DNA from: Gammaproteobacteria bacterium
Lineage (GTDB): Bacteria > Pseudomonadota > Gammaproteobacteria > Chromatiales > Chromatiaceae
Assembly (NCBI GenBank): GCA_024644505.1
Contig: JAHEHQ010000186.1
Span: 1-5,736, forward strand
Reading direction: 5' to 3'
Length of the DNA stretch: 5,736 nucleotides
Shown: piece by piece, positions 1-5,468 of the stretch
Layout of the letters: every line of letters starts with the position of its first letter
Numbering within the stretch: the first letter of the stretch is position 1
Notes under the pieces: generated by a model
What the model saw: the letters and a program-made list of their open reading frames with translations, nothing else
Database searches by the model: none
What the model was told of the DNA's origin: nothing
Position numbers and translations under genes: made by a program

Positions 1-168
1 CGTCAGGCCCTCGACCATGGGGAGCGCACCCTCATGCTTCACGAGGGCAGAGTCGTTCTGGATGTGGCCGGCGAAGAACGCAAGGGTCTTAAAGTGGAAG
101 ACCTGCTGCACATGTTCGAGCAGGTCAACGGGCGGCAGCTGGATGACGACAAGCTGCTGTTAGGCTAG
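1..168 (+). CDS. ABC transporter ATP-binding protein, C-terminal fragment
   Basis: This is the last 55 codons of a gene that begins left of the window; the frame is open from base 1 to the TAG at 166-168. The residues RQALDHGERTLMLHEGRVVL are the end of an ABC nucleotide-binding domain: the segment just after the H-loop (usually THNM-xxAL), where the regulatory strand reads xRTLMLHEGR-V-D. The tail (VAGEERKGLKVEDLLHMFEQVNG) resembles ATPases that partner with amino-acid-type or tryptophan/tyrosine-type permeases, as I remember the family. Walker A, Walker B and the signature motif lie outside the window, so the substrate cannot be judged. The protein would be a cytoplasmic ATPase subunit of a membrane transporter, with permease and binding-protein genes probably further left. 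It converges on the carbonic anhydrase gene. Confidence 0.75.
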   Translation, partial: RQALDHGERTLMLHEGRVVLDVAGEERKGLKVEDLLHMFEQVNGRQLDDDKLLLG

Positions 169-186
169 TGGGCCGCGCGGCCCACT
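167..186. repeat. Perfect 20-bp palindrome between convergent genes
   Basis: The bases AGTGGGCCGC are followed at once by their exact reverse complement GCGGCCCACT. Allowing one G-T wobble, the stem extends by about three more pairs in the plus-strand RNA. It starts inside the TAG stop of the ABC gene and ends six bases before the stop codon of the carbonic anhydrase gene. As RNA it would form a very GC-rich hairpin in both transcripts, so a bidirectional transcription end or a 3' end protector is likely. There is no T-run after it on either strand, so it is not a textbook intrinsic terminator. Confidence 0.6.
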
Positions 187-191
187 GGCGC

Positions 192-989
192 TCACCTGTG
201 ACCGGTGAGAACAGGGCGGGCATTGATTGCCTGGAGCGGCCGGTTGTTCTGTCCCATGATGCTTCGGAAACGCTCTATATCCCGGGAAGAAACCTCCAGC
301 GGGGTCTTCAGCAGGATCCAGGTAACGTTCTCGCTGCAGGGTGGCTCGGTCATTGAGCCCGTGTAGGTGTAATAACTGCGATCCGGGGGTATCAGAAAGA
401 TGGGTTTGATACCCACGTTCCGATGATAATGGCGCTCACCCGGCTGTGTGGGCAGATAGCTCAACAATCGCTCCATCATCGCGTTGCGGCGATTTCCCGC
501 GTGCATCGGTACAGCGACCTCCACGATCTCGCCGCCGCGATTCTGGTGAACCAGGTGCATCACCATATCCGCATGCTTTCCGTTGATTCGGTGTTCACTG
601 GGGGTGTGGAAATGGAACTGTCGCAGCTCGAATCGTCTTGAGCCCAGAATCAGATAGCTCCCCGGATCGTAAACCACCCGGATGGTGTGGCCGTCGTTGA
701 CGATGGTAAGGGGGCTGCTGCGGTAGCTGAACGAGAGGTTGGGCAGACGTTCGAACCGGGCGCCCTGGATCTCTATCGGCGATTGATTCTGTCCCGCGTT
801 GCAGGTCGCGAAATGCTCCGACAGCTGTCCCCAGTGTTCCGGCCCGTTTTCCCCCTGATACGACCAGTGCAGGCCTTTTGGGATATCACCGGCATCGGGG
901 GAGGCGTGGGATGCATGGGTCTGTGGGTTGATGAAAAGCAGCAGACAGCCGCCCGCGATAAAAGGCAGTCGCCTCAGTATGCCGTTCAT
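192..989 (-). CDS. Alpha-class carbonic anhydrase, secreted to the periplasm
   Basis: A 265-residue zinc enzyme for reversible hydration of CO2 to bicarbonate. Residues 1 to about 26-29 form a signal peptide (MNGILRR, then a hydrophobic core, with possible cuts after A26 or A29), so it acts in the periplasm. The alpha-CA fold is clear: HWSYQGENGPEHW at 41-53 and QSPIEI at 69-74. The zinc ligands are H126, H128 (QFHFH) and H145 (HLVH). Q124, E132 (PSEH) and T214 (GSMTEPPC) are the conserved support residues, and H101 (NDGH) is the proton shuttle. C63 and C218 match the disulfide seen in many bacterial members. The start at 989 was chosen because it gives a proper signal peptide; the frame is open to 1100, but the extra 37 residues look non-coding. 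A weak GTGAGA ribosome site lies 9 bases upstream. Two positions near the active site deviate from human CA II (see findings). Family assignment is very secure; the physiological role is inferred. Confidence 0.95.
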   Translation of the reverse strand: MNGILRRLPFIAGGCLLLFINPQTHASHASPDAGDIPKGLHWSYQGENGPEHWGQLSEHFATCNAGQNQSPIEIQGARFERLPNLSFSYRSSPLTIVNDGHTIRVVYDPGSYLILGSRRFELRQFHFHTPSEHRINGKHADMVMHLVHQNRGGEIVEVAVPMHAGNRRNAMMERLLSYLPTQPGERHYHRNVGIKPIFLIPPDRSYYTYTGSMTEPPCSENVTWILLKTPLEVSSRDIERFRSIMGQNNRPLQAINARPVLTGHR

Positions 990-1047
990 AGAAATAGATC
1001 TCACAATTCTGCCGGTTGATTCTGAATGTTCGCTGGCGGTTCCGGCA

Positions 1048-1077
1048 AATATAACCTCTTCATTCTCTGTTCGCCAA
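1048..1077 (-). promoter_or_regulatory. Candidate sigma-70 promoter for the carbonic anhydrase gene
   Basis: On the minus strand TTGGCG (1072-1077, 4 of 6 to consensus) is followed after 18 bases by TATATT (1048-1053, 5 of 6). Transcription would start near 1041, giving a leader of about 50 bases before the ATG at 989. It sits in the 128-base gap after rarD, so the anhydrase may be transcribed independently of the genes upstream. This is pattern matching only. Confidence 0.4.
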
Positions 1078-1117
1078 TGCCCGGTTGCCCGCAAGGACAC
1101 TTGCCCCGTCTGATCCC

Positions 1118-2011
1118 CTAACGGGCCGAACGGCCTTTTCTGGAATCCAGGGTGAAAAGGACAAGTCCGGACCAGATCAGGAGAAAGGTGATCAGGTGCG
1201 CCTGGGTGAAGGTTTCACGAAACAGCAGCACGGCCAGCAGAAACTGACAGGTCGGGTTCAGGTACTGCAGCAAACCCACCGTACCCAGACGCAGAATCCG
1301 GGTCGCCGAGGTAAAAAGAATGAGGGGCAGGGCAGTCATCAGGGCGGAGCAGGCAAGAAGCAGATCGAAACCGGCACCCATCGAGCCGAATACAAGCTCA
1401 CCGCCCGCGTACAAAGTCATCAGGTAACCCACTGCAACCGGGCTGAGCAGCAGGCACTCCATGGTCAGCCCGGGAAGTGCCTCGACCGCTACCTTTTTTC
1501 GCACCAGACCGTAGAATCCCATGGATATGGCAAGCAGCAGGGCAATCCAGGGAAAACGGGAATAGCCGAACAACAGGTTGATCACACCCGACACAACGAG
1601 AAGCAGCGCAGCAAGCTGACCGAAGCTCAGCCGCTCCTTCAGGAATATGCCCCCCAGCACAACCATGACGATGGGAAATATAAAATAGCCCATGCTGGCT
1701 TCCAGTGCCCGGTTGTTGTTGACCGCCCATATGAAGGCAAGCCAGTTGACGGAGACCAGCAGGGAGCTGAGGAAAAGCGTGCCGACGACCCGGGCGTCCC
1801 TGAAAAGATTCAGCACCTGTCTCAACTGACCGCTCAATCCAACGAGCAGCAGCGTAAACACCAGTGACCATACGACCCGGTGAGACAGAATTTCGAGGGC
1901 CGGTGCTACGCCCACGGCGCGGTAGTAGATGGGGGAGAAACCCCAGATCAGGAAGGCCCCCGTAGCCGCCAGCGTGCCGGCGCGTTCGGAGCTGATGCGC
2001 CAATCTCTCAT
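1118..2011 (-). CDS. rarD: EamA-family permease RarD
   Basis: A 297-residue inner-membrane protein, nearly the same length as E. coli RarD (about 296). Ten hydrophobic segments are visible, starting at about residues 11-33 (AGTLAATGAFLIWGFSPIYY) and ending at 272-288. RarD hallmarks are EILSHRVVWS (40-49), NWLAFIWAVNNNRALEASMGYF (89-110), FLKERL (123-128), FYGLVRKKVAVEA (166-178) and LLQYLNPTCQFLLAV (247-261). The family belongs to the drug/metabolite transporter superfamily; the E. coli name comes from a chloramphenicol-sensitivity phenotype, and the natural substrate is not firmly known. The ATG at 2011 is preceded by an in-frame stop at 2027-2029, so no longer form is possible. Its ribosome site is poor, which may mean translation depends on the upstream gene's transcript. 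It lies 77 bases downstream of the SDR gene on the same strand and probably shares its mRNA. Confidence 0.93.
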   Translation of the reverse strand: MRDWRISSERAGTLAATGAFLIWGFSPIYYRAVGVAPALEILSHRVVWSLVFTLLLVGLSGQLRQVLNLFRDARVVGTLFLSSLLVSVNWLAFIWAVNNNRALEASMGYFIFPIVMVVLGGIFLKERLSFGQLAALLLVVSGVINLLFGYSRFPWIALLLAISMGFYGLVRKKVAVEALPGLTMECLLLSPVAVGYLMTLYAGGELVFGSMGAGFDLLLACSALMTALPLILFTSATRILRLGTVGLLQYLNPTCQFLLAVLLFRETFTQAHLITFLLIWSGLVLFTLDSRKGRSAR

Positions 2012-2036
2012 GAATGACCGGTCAGGTTATTACTTC

Positions 2037-2073
2037 CGCAGGATGGGGTTCGCTTGGTTCACCACATCCTGCG
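2037..2073. repeat. Intergenic inverted repeat (hairpin) between the SDR gene and rarD
   Basis: CGCAGGATG (2037-2045) and CATCCTGCG (2065-2073) are exact reverse complements. After one mismatch the stem continues for three more pairs (GGT with ACC), leaving a loop of about 12 bases. In the minus-strand transcript the hairpin lies just after the SDR stop codon and just before rarD. No T-run follows on the minus strand, so it is more likely an attenuating or mRNA-stabilising structure than a full terminator. Confidence 0.5.
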
Positions 2074-2088
2074 TTTGATCGCCGGCGG

Positions 2089-3018
2089 TCACTGAGGATT
2101 CTTCAGGTAACCGAGGTTCTCCACCTCGAATACAACGGGTTTGATTCCCAGCAGATCGAAAATCTCCCTGCCGTCACAACTGTTGCCTTCCATCAACATG
2201 GTCAGTTGGTCTTTTGTCAGGGGAAACCAGTCGAATCGCTCCATTACCGAAGCGGCTATGCCCAGCCCCAGTGCAGGCGCGGGGAACATGAGCTTGGATT
2301 TTCCGCAGGCCTCCGACAGGATGTAAATGATGTCCTTCCAGGTCAGGGTCGATGGCCCGCATAGGTGAAATATCCGCTGCGAGGCATCGTCTCTGTCCAG
2401 CACGCCGACAACGGCCGTGGCAACGTCCTGCACATGCACCGGGGAAAGCGTGAACTTTCCCGACCGCCAGGGTATCAGTCCGGGGTAGAACAGGGGGGCG
2501 GGCAGCGGGGAGTCGATAATCTCCTGTTTGAGGTGACTGGCAAATTCCATCCCACCCCTGGGGTCTCCGAAAATCACGGAAGGACGAAAGACAGTCCAGT
2601 TCAGCCCCAACTTTCTGATGTGCTCTTCGGCGGCATATTTGGTCCGCTGATACGCGGTCCCGTTCGGTTTGACGCCATTGGCGCTCATCAGCAGAAAGCG
2701 TTTCGTACCGGCCTGTTCCGCCGCCAGCGCGACACGCACCACACCGTCGTAGTGAAGCGCCTGAAAGCTGATTCCCTGATCCGGAAACTCCCTGAGAATA
2801 CCGACACTGTAGATGACAGCGTCGCTGTCGGCGACGAGCTGTTCCAGTGCCGCGGCGTCATCGAGGTCTCCGGCAATCAATGCGCAGTTGTCGGATTCCG
2901 GTGCCTTGTGCCCGCTGCCGGGACGAATCAGAACATTGACGGAATGGCCCTGCCGGAGCAGTTCGTCCACGATATAACGCCCGACGAAACCGGTTCCGCC
3001 CAAAACCGCAACTCTCAT
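2089..3018 (-). CDS. NAD(P)-binding SDR/NmrA-like protein (NDUFA9-type)
   Basis: A 309-residue atypical short-chain dehydrogenase/reductase. The N-terminal Rossmann motif is GGTGFVG at residues 7-13, followed by an acidic DLDD at 51-54 and DAVIYSVG at 66-73. The SDR active-site set is present: S112 in MSANG, Y123 and K127 in YQRTK. The C-terminal half includes FRPSVIFGDP (144-153) and SPVHVQDVA (192-200), typical of the COG0702/NDUFA9-like group. These proteins bind NAD(P) in the cytoplasm; some act in quinone, respiratory-complex or carotenoid-like chemistry, but the substrate here is unknown. The ATG at 3018 was chosen over an upstream in-frame ATG at 3054 because a perfect AGGAGG lies 6 bases before it and the Rossmann strand begins at residue 2. 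It is transcribed divergently from hemH and is the first gene of a probable unit with rarD. Confidence 0.88.
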   Translation of the reverse strand: MRVAVLGGTGFVGRYIVDELLRQGHSVNVLIRPGSGHKAPESDNCALIAGDLDDAAALEQLVADSDAVIYSVGILREFPDQGISFQALHYDGVVRVALAAEQAGTKRFLLMSANGVKPNGTAYQRTKYAAEEHIRKLGLNWTVFRPSVIFGDPRGGMEFASHLKQEIIDSPLPAPLFYPGLIPWRSGKFTLSPVHVQDVATAVVGVLDRDDASQRIFHLCGPSTLTWKDIIYILSEACGKSKLMFPAPALGLGIAASVMERFDWFPLTKDQLTMLMEGNSCDGREIFDLLGIKPVVFEVENLGYLKNPQ

Positions 3019-3024
3019 GGTTTG

Positions 3025-3030
3025 CCTCCT
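3025..3030 (-). promoter_or_regulatory. Shine-Dalgarno site of the SDR gene
   Basis: On the minus strand AGGAGG, a perfect anti-16S match, stands 6 bases before the ATG at 3018. It fixes the start there instead of at the in-frame ATG at 3054, which would place this site inside the coding sequence. Confidence 0.85.
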
Positions 3031-3090
3031 GAATACGGGGTATTTTTTCAACAACCCGAGTTATCACTGGGGATGTGCTTCCCAACCCGA

Positions 3091-3097
3091 TATCATA
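3091..3097. promoter_or_regulatory. Overlapping -10-like hexamers in the divergent hemH/SDR promoter region
   Basis: TATCAT (3091-3096, plus strand) and TATGAT (reverse complement of 3092-3097) each match the sigma-70 -10 consensus at 5 of 6 positions and overlap almost completely. The plus-strand copy would start hemH transcription near 3103, about 35 bases before its ATG. No good -35 hexamer is visible for either direction, so these may be activator-dependent or simply chance AT-rich sequence. Confidence 0.3.
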
Positions 3098-3100
3098 TGC

Positions 3101-3138
3101 GTACAGAAGGTAATCCTTTCGGTAAGATTAGTACAGAA
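3101..3138 (+). repeat. Pair of 8-bp direct repeats before hemH
   Basis: GTACAGAA occurs at 3101-3108 and again at 3131-3138, exactly 30 bases apart. The second copy runs into the hemH start codon. Between them lie a short inverted repeat, TAATC (3111-3115) with GATTA (3126-3130), and a doubled GGTAA. The arrangement covers the predicted transcription start and the leader, where an operator or a leader structure could act. Confidence 0.45.
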
Positions 3139-4238
3139 TGAATACCGCCAGCCAATCCGTTTTCGTACATGATGCACCGGAGACCACGGGCATCCTGATG
3201 GTGAATCTCGGGACACCCGATTCACCGACTCCCGCCGATGTGAGGCGGTATCTCAAGGAGTTTCTCTGGGACCGGAGGGTCGTGGAGACCCCGAGGGTTC
3301 TCTGGTGGCTGATCCTGAATCTGGTCATTCTCAATACCCGTCCCCGGCGCTCGGCCGCAGCCTACGCCAAGATCTGGACAGGGGAGGGTTCCCCACTGCT
3401 GGTGATCTCCAGGCGGCAGCGTCAGTCTCTGCAATCGCTGCTGGATAGGCGGTTTGCGGGGCGGCTCAAGGTGGTTCTGGCGATGCGCTACGGGAACCCC
3501 TCAATTGCAGCGGGTCTGCGGGAGCTTCGGGAGGCGGGGGCTCGCCGTATCCTGGTGCTGCCCATGTATCCCCAGTATTCGGCGACGACAACCGCCTCTA
3601 CATTCGATGCGGTAGCGGCCGAGCTGCAGCGCTGGCGCTGGCTTCCGGAGCTGCGTTTCGTAGGCCACTATCATGATCATCCAGGTTACATCCGGGCATT
3701 GGCGGACAGCGTTCGGGCCTACTGGTCCGGGCACGGCCGTCCGGATAAGCTGCTCATCTCCTTCCATGGGATACCCAGGGATTACTTTCTGGCAGGCGAC
3801 CCTTACTATTGCGAATGCCAGAAGACGGCGCGGCTGCTGGCAGAATCTCTCGAACTCGGTGAGGATCAGTGGCAACTCAGTTTCCAGTCACGCCTGGGAC
3901 CCAGGGAATGGTTGAAGCCCTACACCAGCGAAACCCTGGAGGCGTTTGGGAAGGAAGGGGTAAAGAAGGTTCAGGTCCTGTGTCCGGGCTTCAGCGCAGA
4001 CTGCCTGGAAACCCTCGAAGAGATCGCCATGGAGAATCGCGATGTCTATCTGGAGGCCGGCGGCGAAGAGTACGGGTACATCCCCTGTCTGAACGATGGA
4101 GAGGGACACATGACTGCTATATCAGAGCTCGTCGAGCAACAGCTTGCCGGGTGGGGGGTCCAACCGGACGAGGGCTTGGGGCCCGGGGTACTGGAGGAAA
4201 GGAAGCGCCGGGCCATGCTGCTGGGTGCGGGCAGCTGA
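3138..4238 (+). CDS. hemH: Ferrochelatase
   Basis: A 366-residue enzyme that inserts ferrous iron into protoporphyrin IX to make protoheme, the last step of the classic heme pathway; it works in the cytoplasm or at the inner membrane face. The N-terminal signature is GILMVNLGTPDSPTPADVRRYL at residues 18-39, followed by EFLWDRRVVE. The ferrochelatase signature LLISFHGIP is at 205-213 with catalytic H210, then GDPYYCECQKTARLLAE, LSFQSRLGPREWLKPYT (247-263) and CPGFSADCLETLEEI (282-296), where E291 is the conserved catalytic acid. Length fits the family, with a tail of roughly 25 polar residues after W339 that looks non-conserved. The cysteines do not show the C-terminal iron-sulfur pattern of animal enzymes. 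The ATG at 3138 gives the usual short lead before the first strand; no strong ribosome site precedes it. It is transcribed divergently from the SDR gene and converges on the ATP-grasp gene. Confidence 0.97.
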   Translation: MNTASQSVFVHDAPETTGILMVNLGTPDSPTPADVRRYLKEFLWDRRVVETPRVLWWLILNLVILNTRPRRSAAAYAKIWTGEGSPLLVISRRQRQSLQSLLDRRFAGRLKVVLAMRYGNPSIAAGLRELREAGARRILVLPMYPQYSATTTASTFDAVAAELQRWRWLPELRFVGHYHDHPGYIRALADSVRAYWSGHGRPDKLLISFHGIPRDYFLAGDPYYCECQKTARLLAESLELGEDQWQLSFQSRLGPREWLKPYTSETLEAFGKEGVKKVQVLCPGFSADCLETLEEIAMENRDVYLEAGGEEYGYIPCLNDGEGHMTAISELVEQQLAGWGVQPDEGLGPGVLEERKRRAMLLGAGS

Positions 4239-4245
4239 CAGCAGC
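4217..4245 (+). repeat. Inverted repeat spanning the hemH stop codon
   Basis: GCTGCTG (4217-4223) and CAGCAGC (4239-4245) are exact complements across a 15-base loop that contains the end of hemH. A second small dyad, GAGGC-GT-GCCTC (4253-4264), follows inside the 3' end of the ATP-grasp gene. No T-run follows either one. They are weak candidates for the structure that ends the two convergent transcripts. Confidence 0.3.
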
Positions 4246-4249
4246 CAGG

Positions 4250-5365
4250 TTAGAGGCGTGCCTCGAGTTCTATAGCCAGGGCCTCCTGATACGGCTGTGA
4301 TCCGGCCATCAGGATAGTGATCCTGCCGGTCGATACCGTACCCCAGTTTACGATGATGGCCCCTTCCCCCGTTGCCGCATCGAACTCGATGTCCTCGAGG
4401 TCGATTGCCGACAGTTTTTTGTAACGGGTCGGGAGGCTGACGGCACGCCATTCCGGTATATTCAACTTCCGTGCTATCAAGGTGGGGTAGGTGGCCCAGT
4501 TGTAGCGTGGATTGCATTCGATCGCGGGAAATTTCAGGCCCTGGTCCGTCTGCACAACTGCGATATCGAAGGCGAATATACCCTTTATCCCGTGATCCTT
4601 CAGCCAGCGGGCCATGGGATCCACGGCCCCCCAGGGTTCGTGGGTTGCAGGCGCCCGGTTTCCCAGGTGAACGAAACCGTCGAGTATCTGTTCGCTGGCC
4701 GCCAGCCTCACCAATTCATCGTCGATCACCCGGTACTGCAGATTCAGGATACTTTCCGTCCTGACTTCCTTCTGTATCTGAACCGGCATCCCGTCGTCGA
4801 TTTTGCCCATGGCATCGGCCAGCTCGAACCGGTTGGCGCAACGGTAGATACCGATTCCCGCGACGGATACCGCAGCCTTCAGGTAGCAGGGGAAGACGGT
4901 CTCCTCCAGCAGGTCGGGCTCGATATGACTGACCGAGTCGAAACACCAGGTGTCGGGAATGTCCATGCCAAGCTTCCGGGCCAGGGTCGTGAAATTGTTT
5001 TTGGAATTGATATATTCCACGGTTTCCAGCCAGTGGGAATCACCCCAGCACCTGCACTCCTCGCGCCCGAAGTAGAAAACGGAAGGCTGGTATCCGATGT
5101 GTGCACCCAGATGATCCACGCTGAGGTCCCAGATGACATGCTCCGTGTGGCTGAGCCCAATACGCTCGTAGTGGCCCAGGATGGTCGGCCAGTCGGACTC
5201 GAGGTTTGAGGGAAGCTGGATGATGTCCCAGGGTTGCGAGAGCCCCAACGCCCGACCGGAATAGAGGTGATTGCCCGCAATGCCCCCGGCGGGACAGTTC
5301 ATGATGTCGTGGTTGAAGATGTATCTGCCGGAAGGCAGAAAACCGTGGTCTACGGCGGCTGACAT
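4250..5365 (-). CDS. ATP-grasp domain protein of unknown substrate
   Basis: A 371-residue protein. The ATP-grasp fold is seen from about residue 118: NSKNNFTTLARKLG opens the domain; FPCYLKAAVSVAGIGIYRC (158-176) carries the ATP-contacting lysine K163 and a glycine-containing loop; VQIQKEV (195-201) holds hinge E200; IFAFDIAVV (263-271) and FPAIECNPRYNW (279-290) give the metal-binding acid E283 and N285. These enzymes make an acyl-phosphate from ATP and a carboxylate, then join it to an amine or thiol. Residues 1-117 (FNHDIMNCPAGGIAGNH, then the C-rich ECRCW at 103-107) form a pre-grasp region that I do not recognise. The C-terminal strands (AIIVNWGTVSTGRITILMAG, 336-355) resemble the closing beta-domain of carboxylate ligases. 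No signal peptide or membrane segment. The start at 5365 has GGGGAG 6 bases upstream; the frame stays open to 5488, but that stretch holds the predicted promoter. Substrate and pathway are unknown. Confidence 0.8.
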   Translation of the reverse strand: MSAAVDHGFLPSGRYIFNHDIMNCPAGGIAGNHLYSGRALGLSQPWDIIQLPSNLESDWPTILGHYERIGLSHTEHVIWDLSVDHLGAHIGYQPSVFYFGREECRCWGDSHWLETVEYINSKNNFTTLARKLGMDIPDTWCFDSVSHIEPDLLEETVFPCYLKAAVSVAGIGIYRCANRFELADAMGKIDDGMPVQIQKEVRTESILNLQYRVIDDELVRLAASEQILDGFVHLGNRAPATHEPWGAVDPMARWLKDHGIKGIFAFDIAVVQTDQGLKFPAIECNPRYNWATYPTLIARKLNIPEWRAVSLPTRYKKLSAIDLEDIEFDAATGEGAIIVNWGTVSTGRITILMAGSQPYQEALAIELEARL

Positions 5366-5371
5366 GGTTTT

Positions 5372-5377
5372 CTCCCC
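5372..5377 (-). promoter_or_regulatory. Shine-Dalgarno site of the ATP-grasp gene
   Basis: On the minus strand GGGGAG lies 6 bases before the ATG at 5365. Together with the promoter further upstream it supports this start rather than the in-frame ATG at 5488. Confidence 0.7.
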
Positions 5378-5424
5378 TGGGTAATCTCTCCCGGATTGGT
5401 GACGAAACAACACATGATCACCAA

Positions 5425-5440
5425 AGCAAATGTCGGGCCA
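5425..5440 (-). promoter_or_regulatory. Candidate sigma-54 (-24/-12) promoter of the ATP-grasp gene
   Basis: The minus strand reads TGGCCCG-ACAT-TTGCT against the consensus TGGCACG-N4-TTGCW. Only the A of TGGCAC differs. The invariant GG and GC pairs are both present with the exact required spacing, the base before TGG is a pyrimidine and the base after the -24 block is a purine, as in the extended consensus. Transcription would start near 5414, leaving a 49-base leader with a good ribosome site. Sigma-54 promoters need an ATP-dependent enhancer-binding activator. No activator gene is in the window. Confidence 0.6.
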
Positions 5441-5444
5441 GATG

Positions 5445-5457
5445 TAAGCTGTTGATT
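5445..5457 (-). promoter_or_regulatory. Candidate IHF binding site upstream of the sigma-54 promoter
   Basis: The minus strand AATCAACAGCTTA fits the IHF core consensus WATCAANNNNTTR at every fixed position, and an eight-base A-tract (5456-5463) overlaps its upstream side, where IHF commonly prefers A/T-rich DNA. It lies at about -31 to -43 from the predicted start, immediately behind the -24 element. IHF bending between activator site and promoter is a known feature of sigma-54 promoters; the position here is rather close to the polymerase footprint, which is a caution. Confidence 0.45.
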
Positions 5458-5468
5458 TTTTTTCCCCG

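Noticed and set aside
942..959. Possible lipoprotein box (IAGGC) in the carbonic anhydrase signal peptide
   Set aside because: The -3 residue is alanine rather than a large aliphatic and the cysteine is followed by the hydrophobic core, so it lies inside the h-region rather than at a cleavage site.
990..1100. N-terminal extension of the carbonic anhydrase to an ATG at 1100
   Set aside because: The extra 37 residues would bury the signal peptide, have no family resemblance, and overlap a plausible promoter.
1124..1140. GGCC-GAAC-GGCC followed by TTTT on the plus strand, resembling an intrinsic terminator
   Set aside because: It lies inside the 3' end of rarD, on the strand opposite to transcription, and no plus-strand gene leads into it. 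The stem is only four to five pairs.
1085..1867. 260-residue plus-strand reading frame opposite rarD
   Set aside because: Rich in Q, H, G and K with no fold signature, typical of the antisense of a membrane-protein gene; rarD on the other strand is unmistakable.
2365..3141. 258-residue plus-strand reading frame opposite the SDR gene
   Set aside because: Antisense shadow of the SDR gene, which has clear Rossmann and YxxxK motifs.
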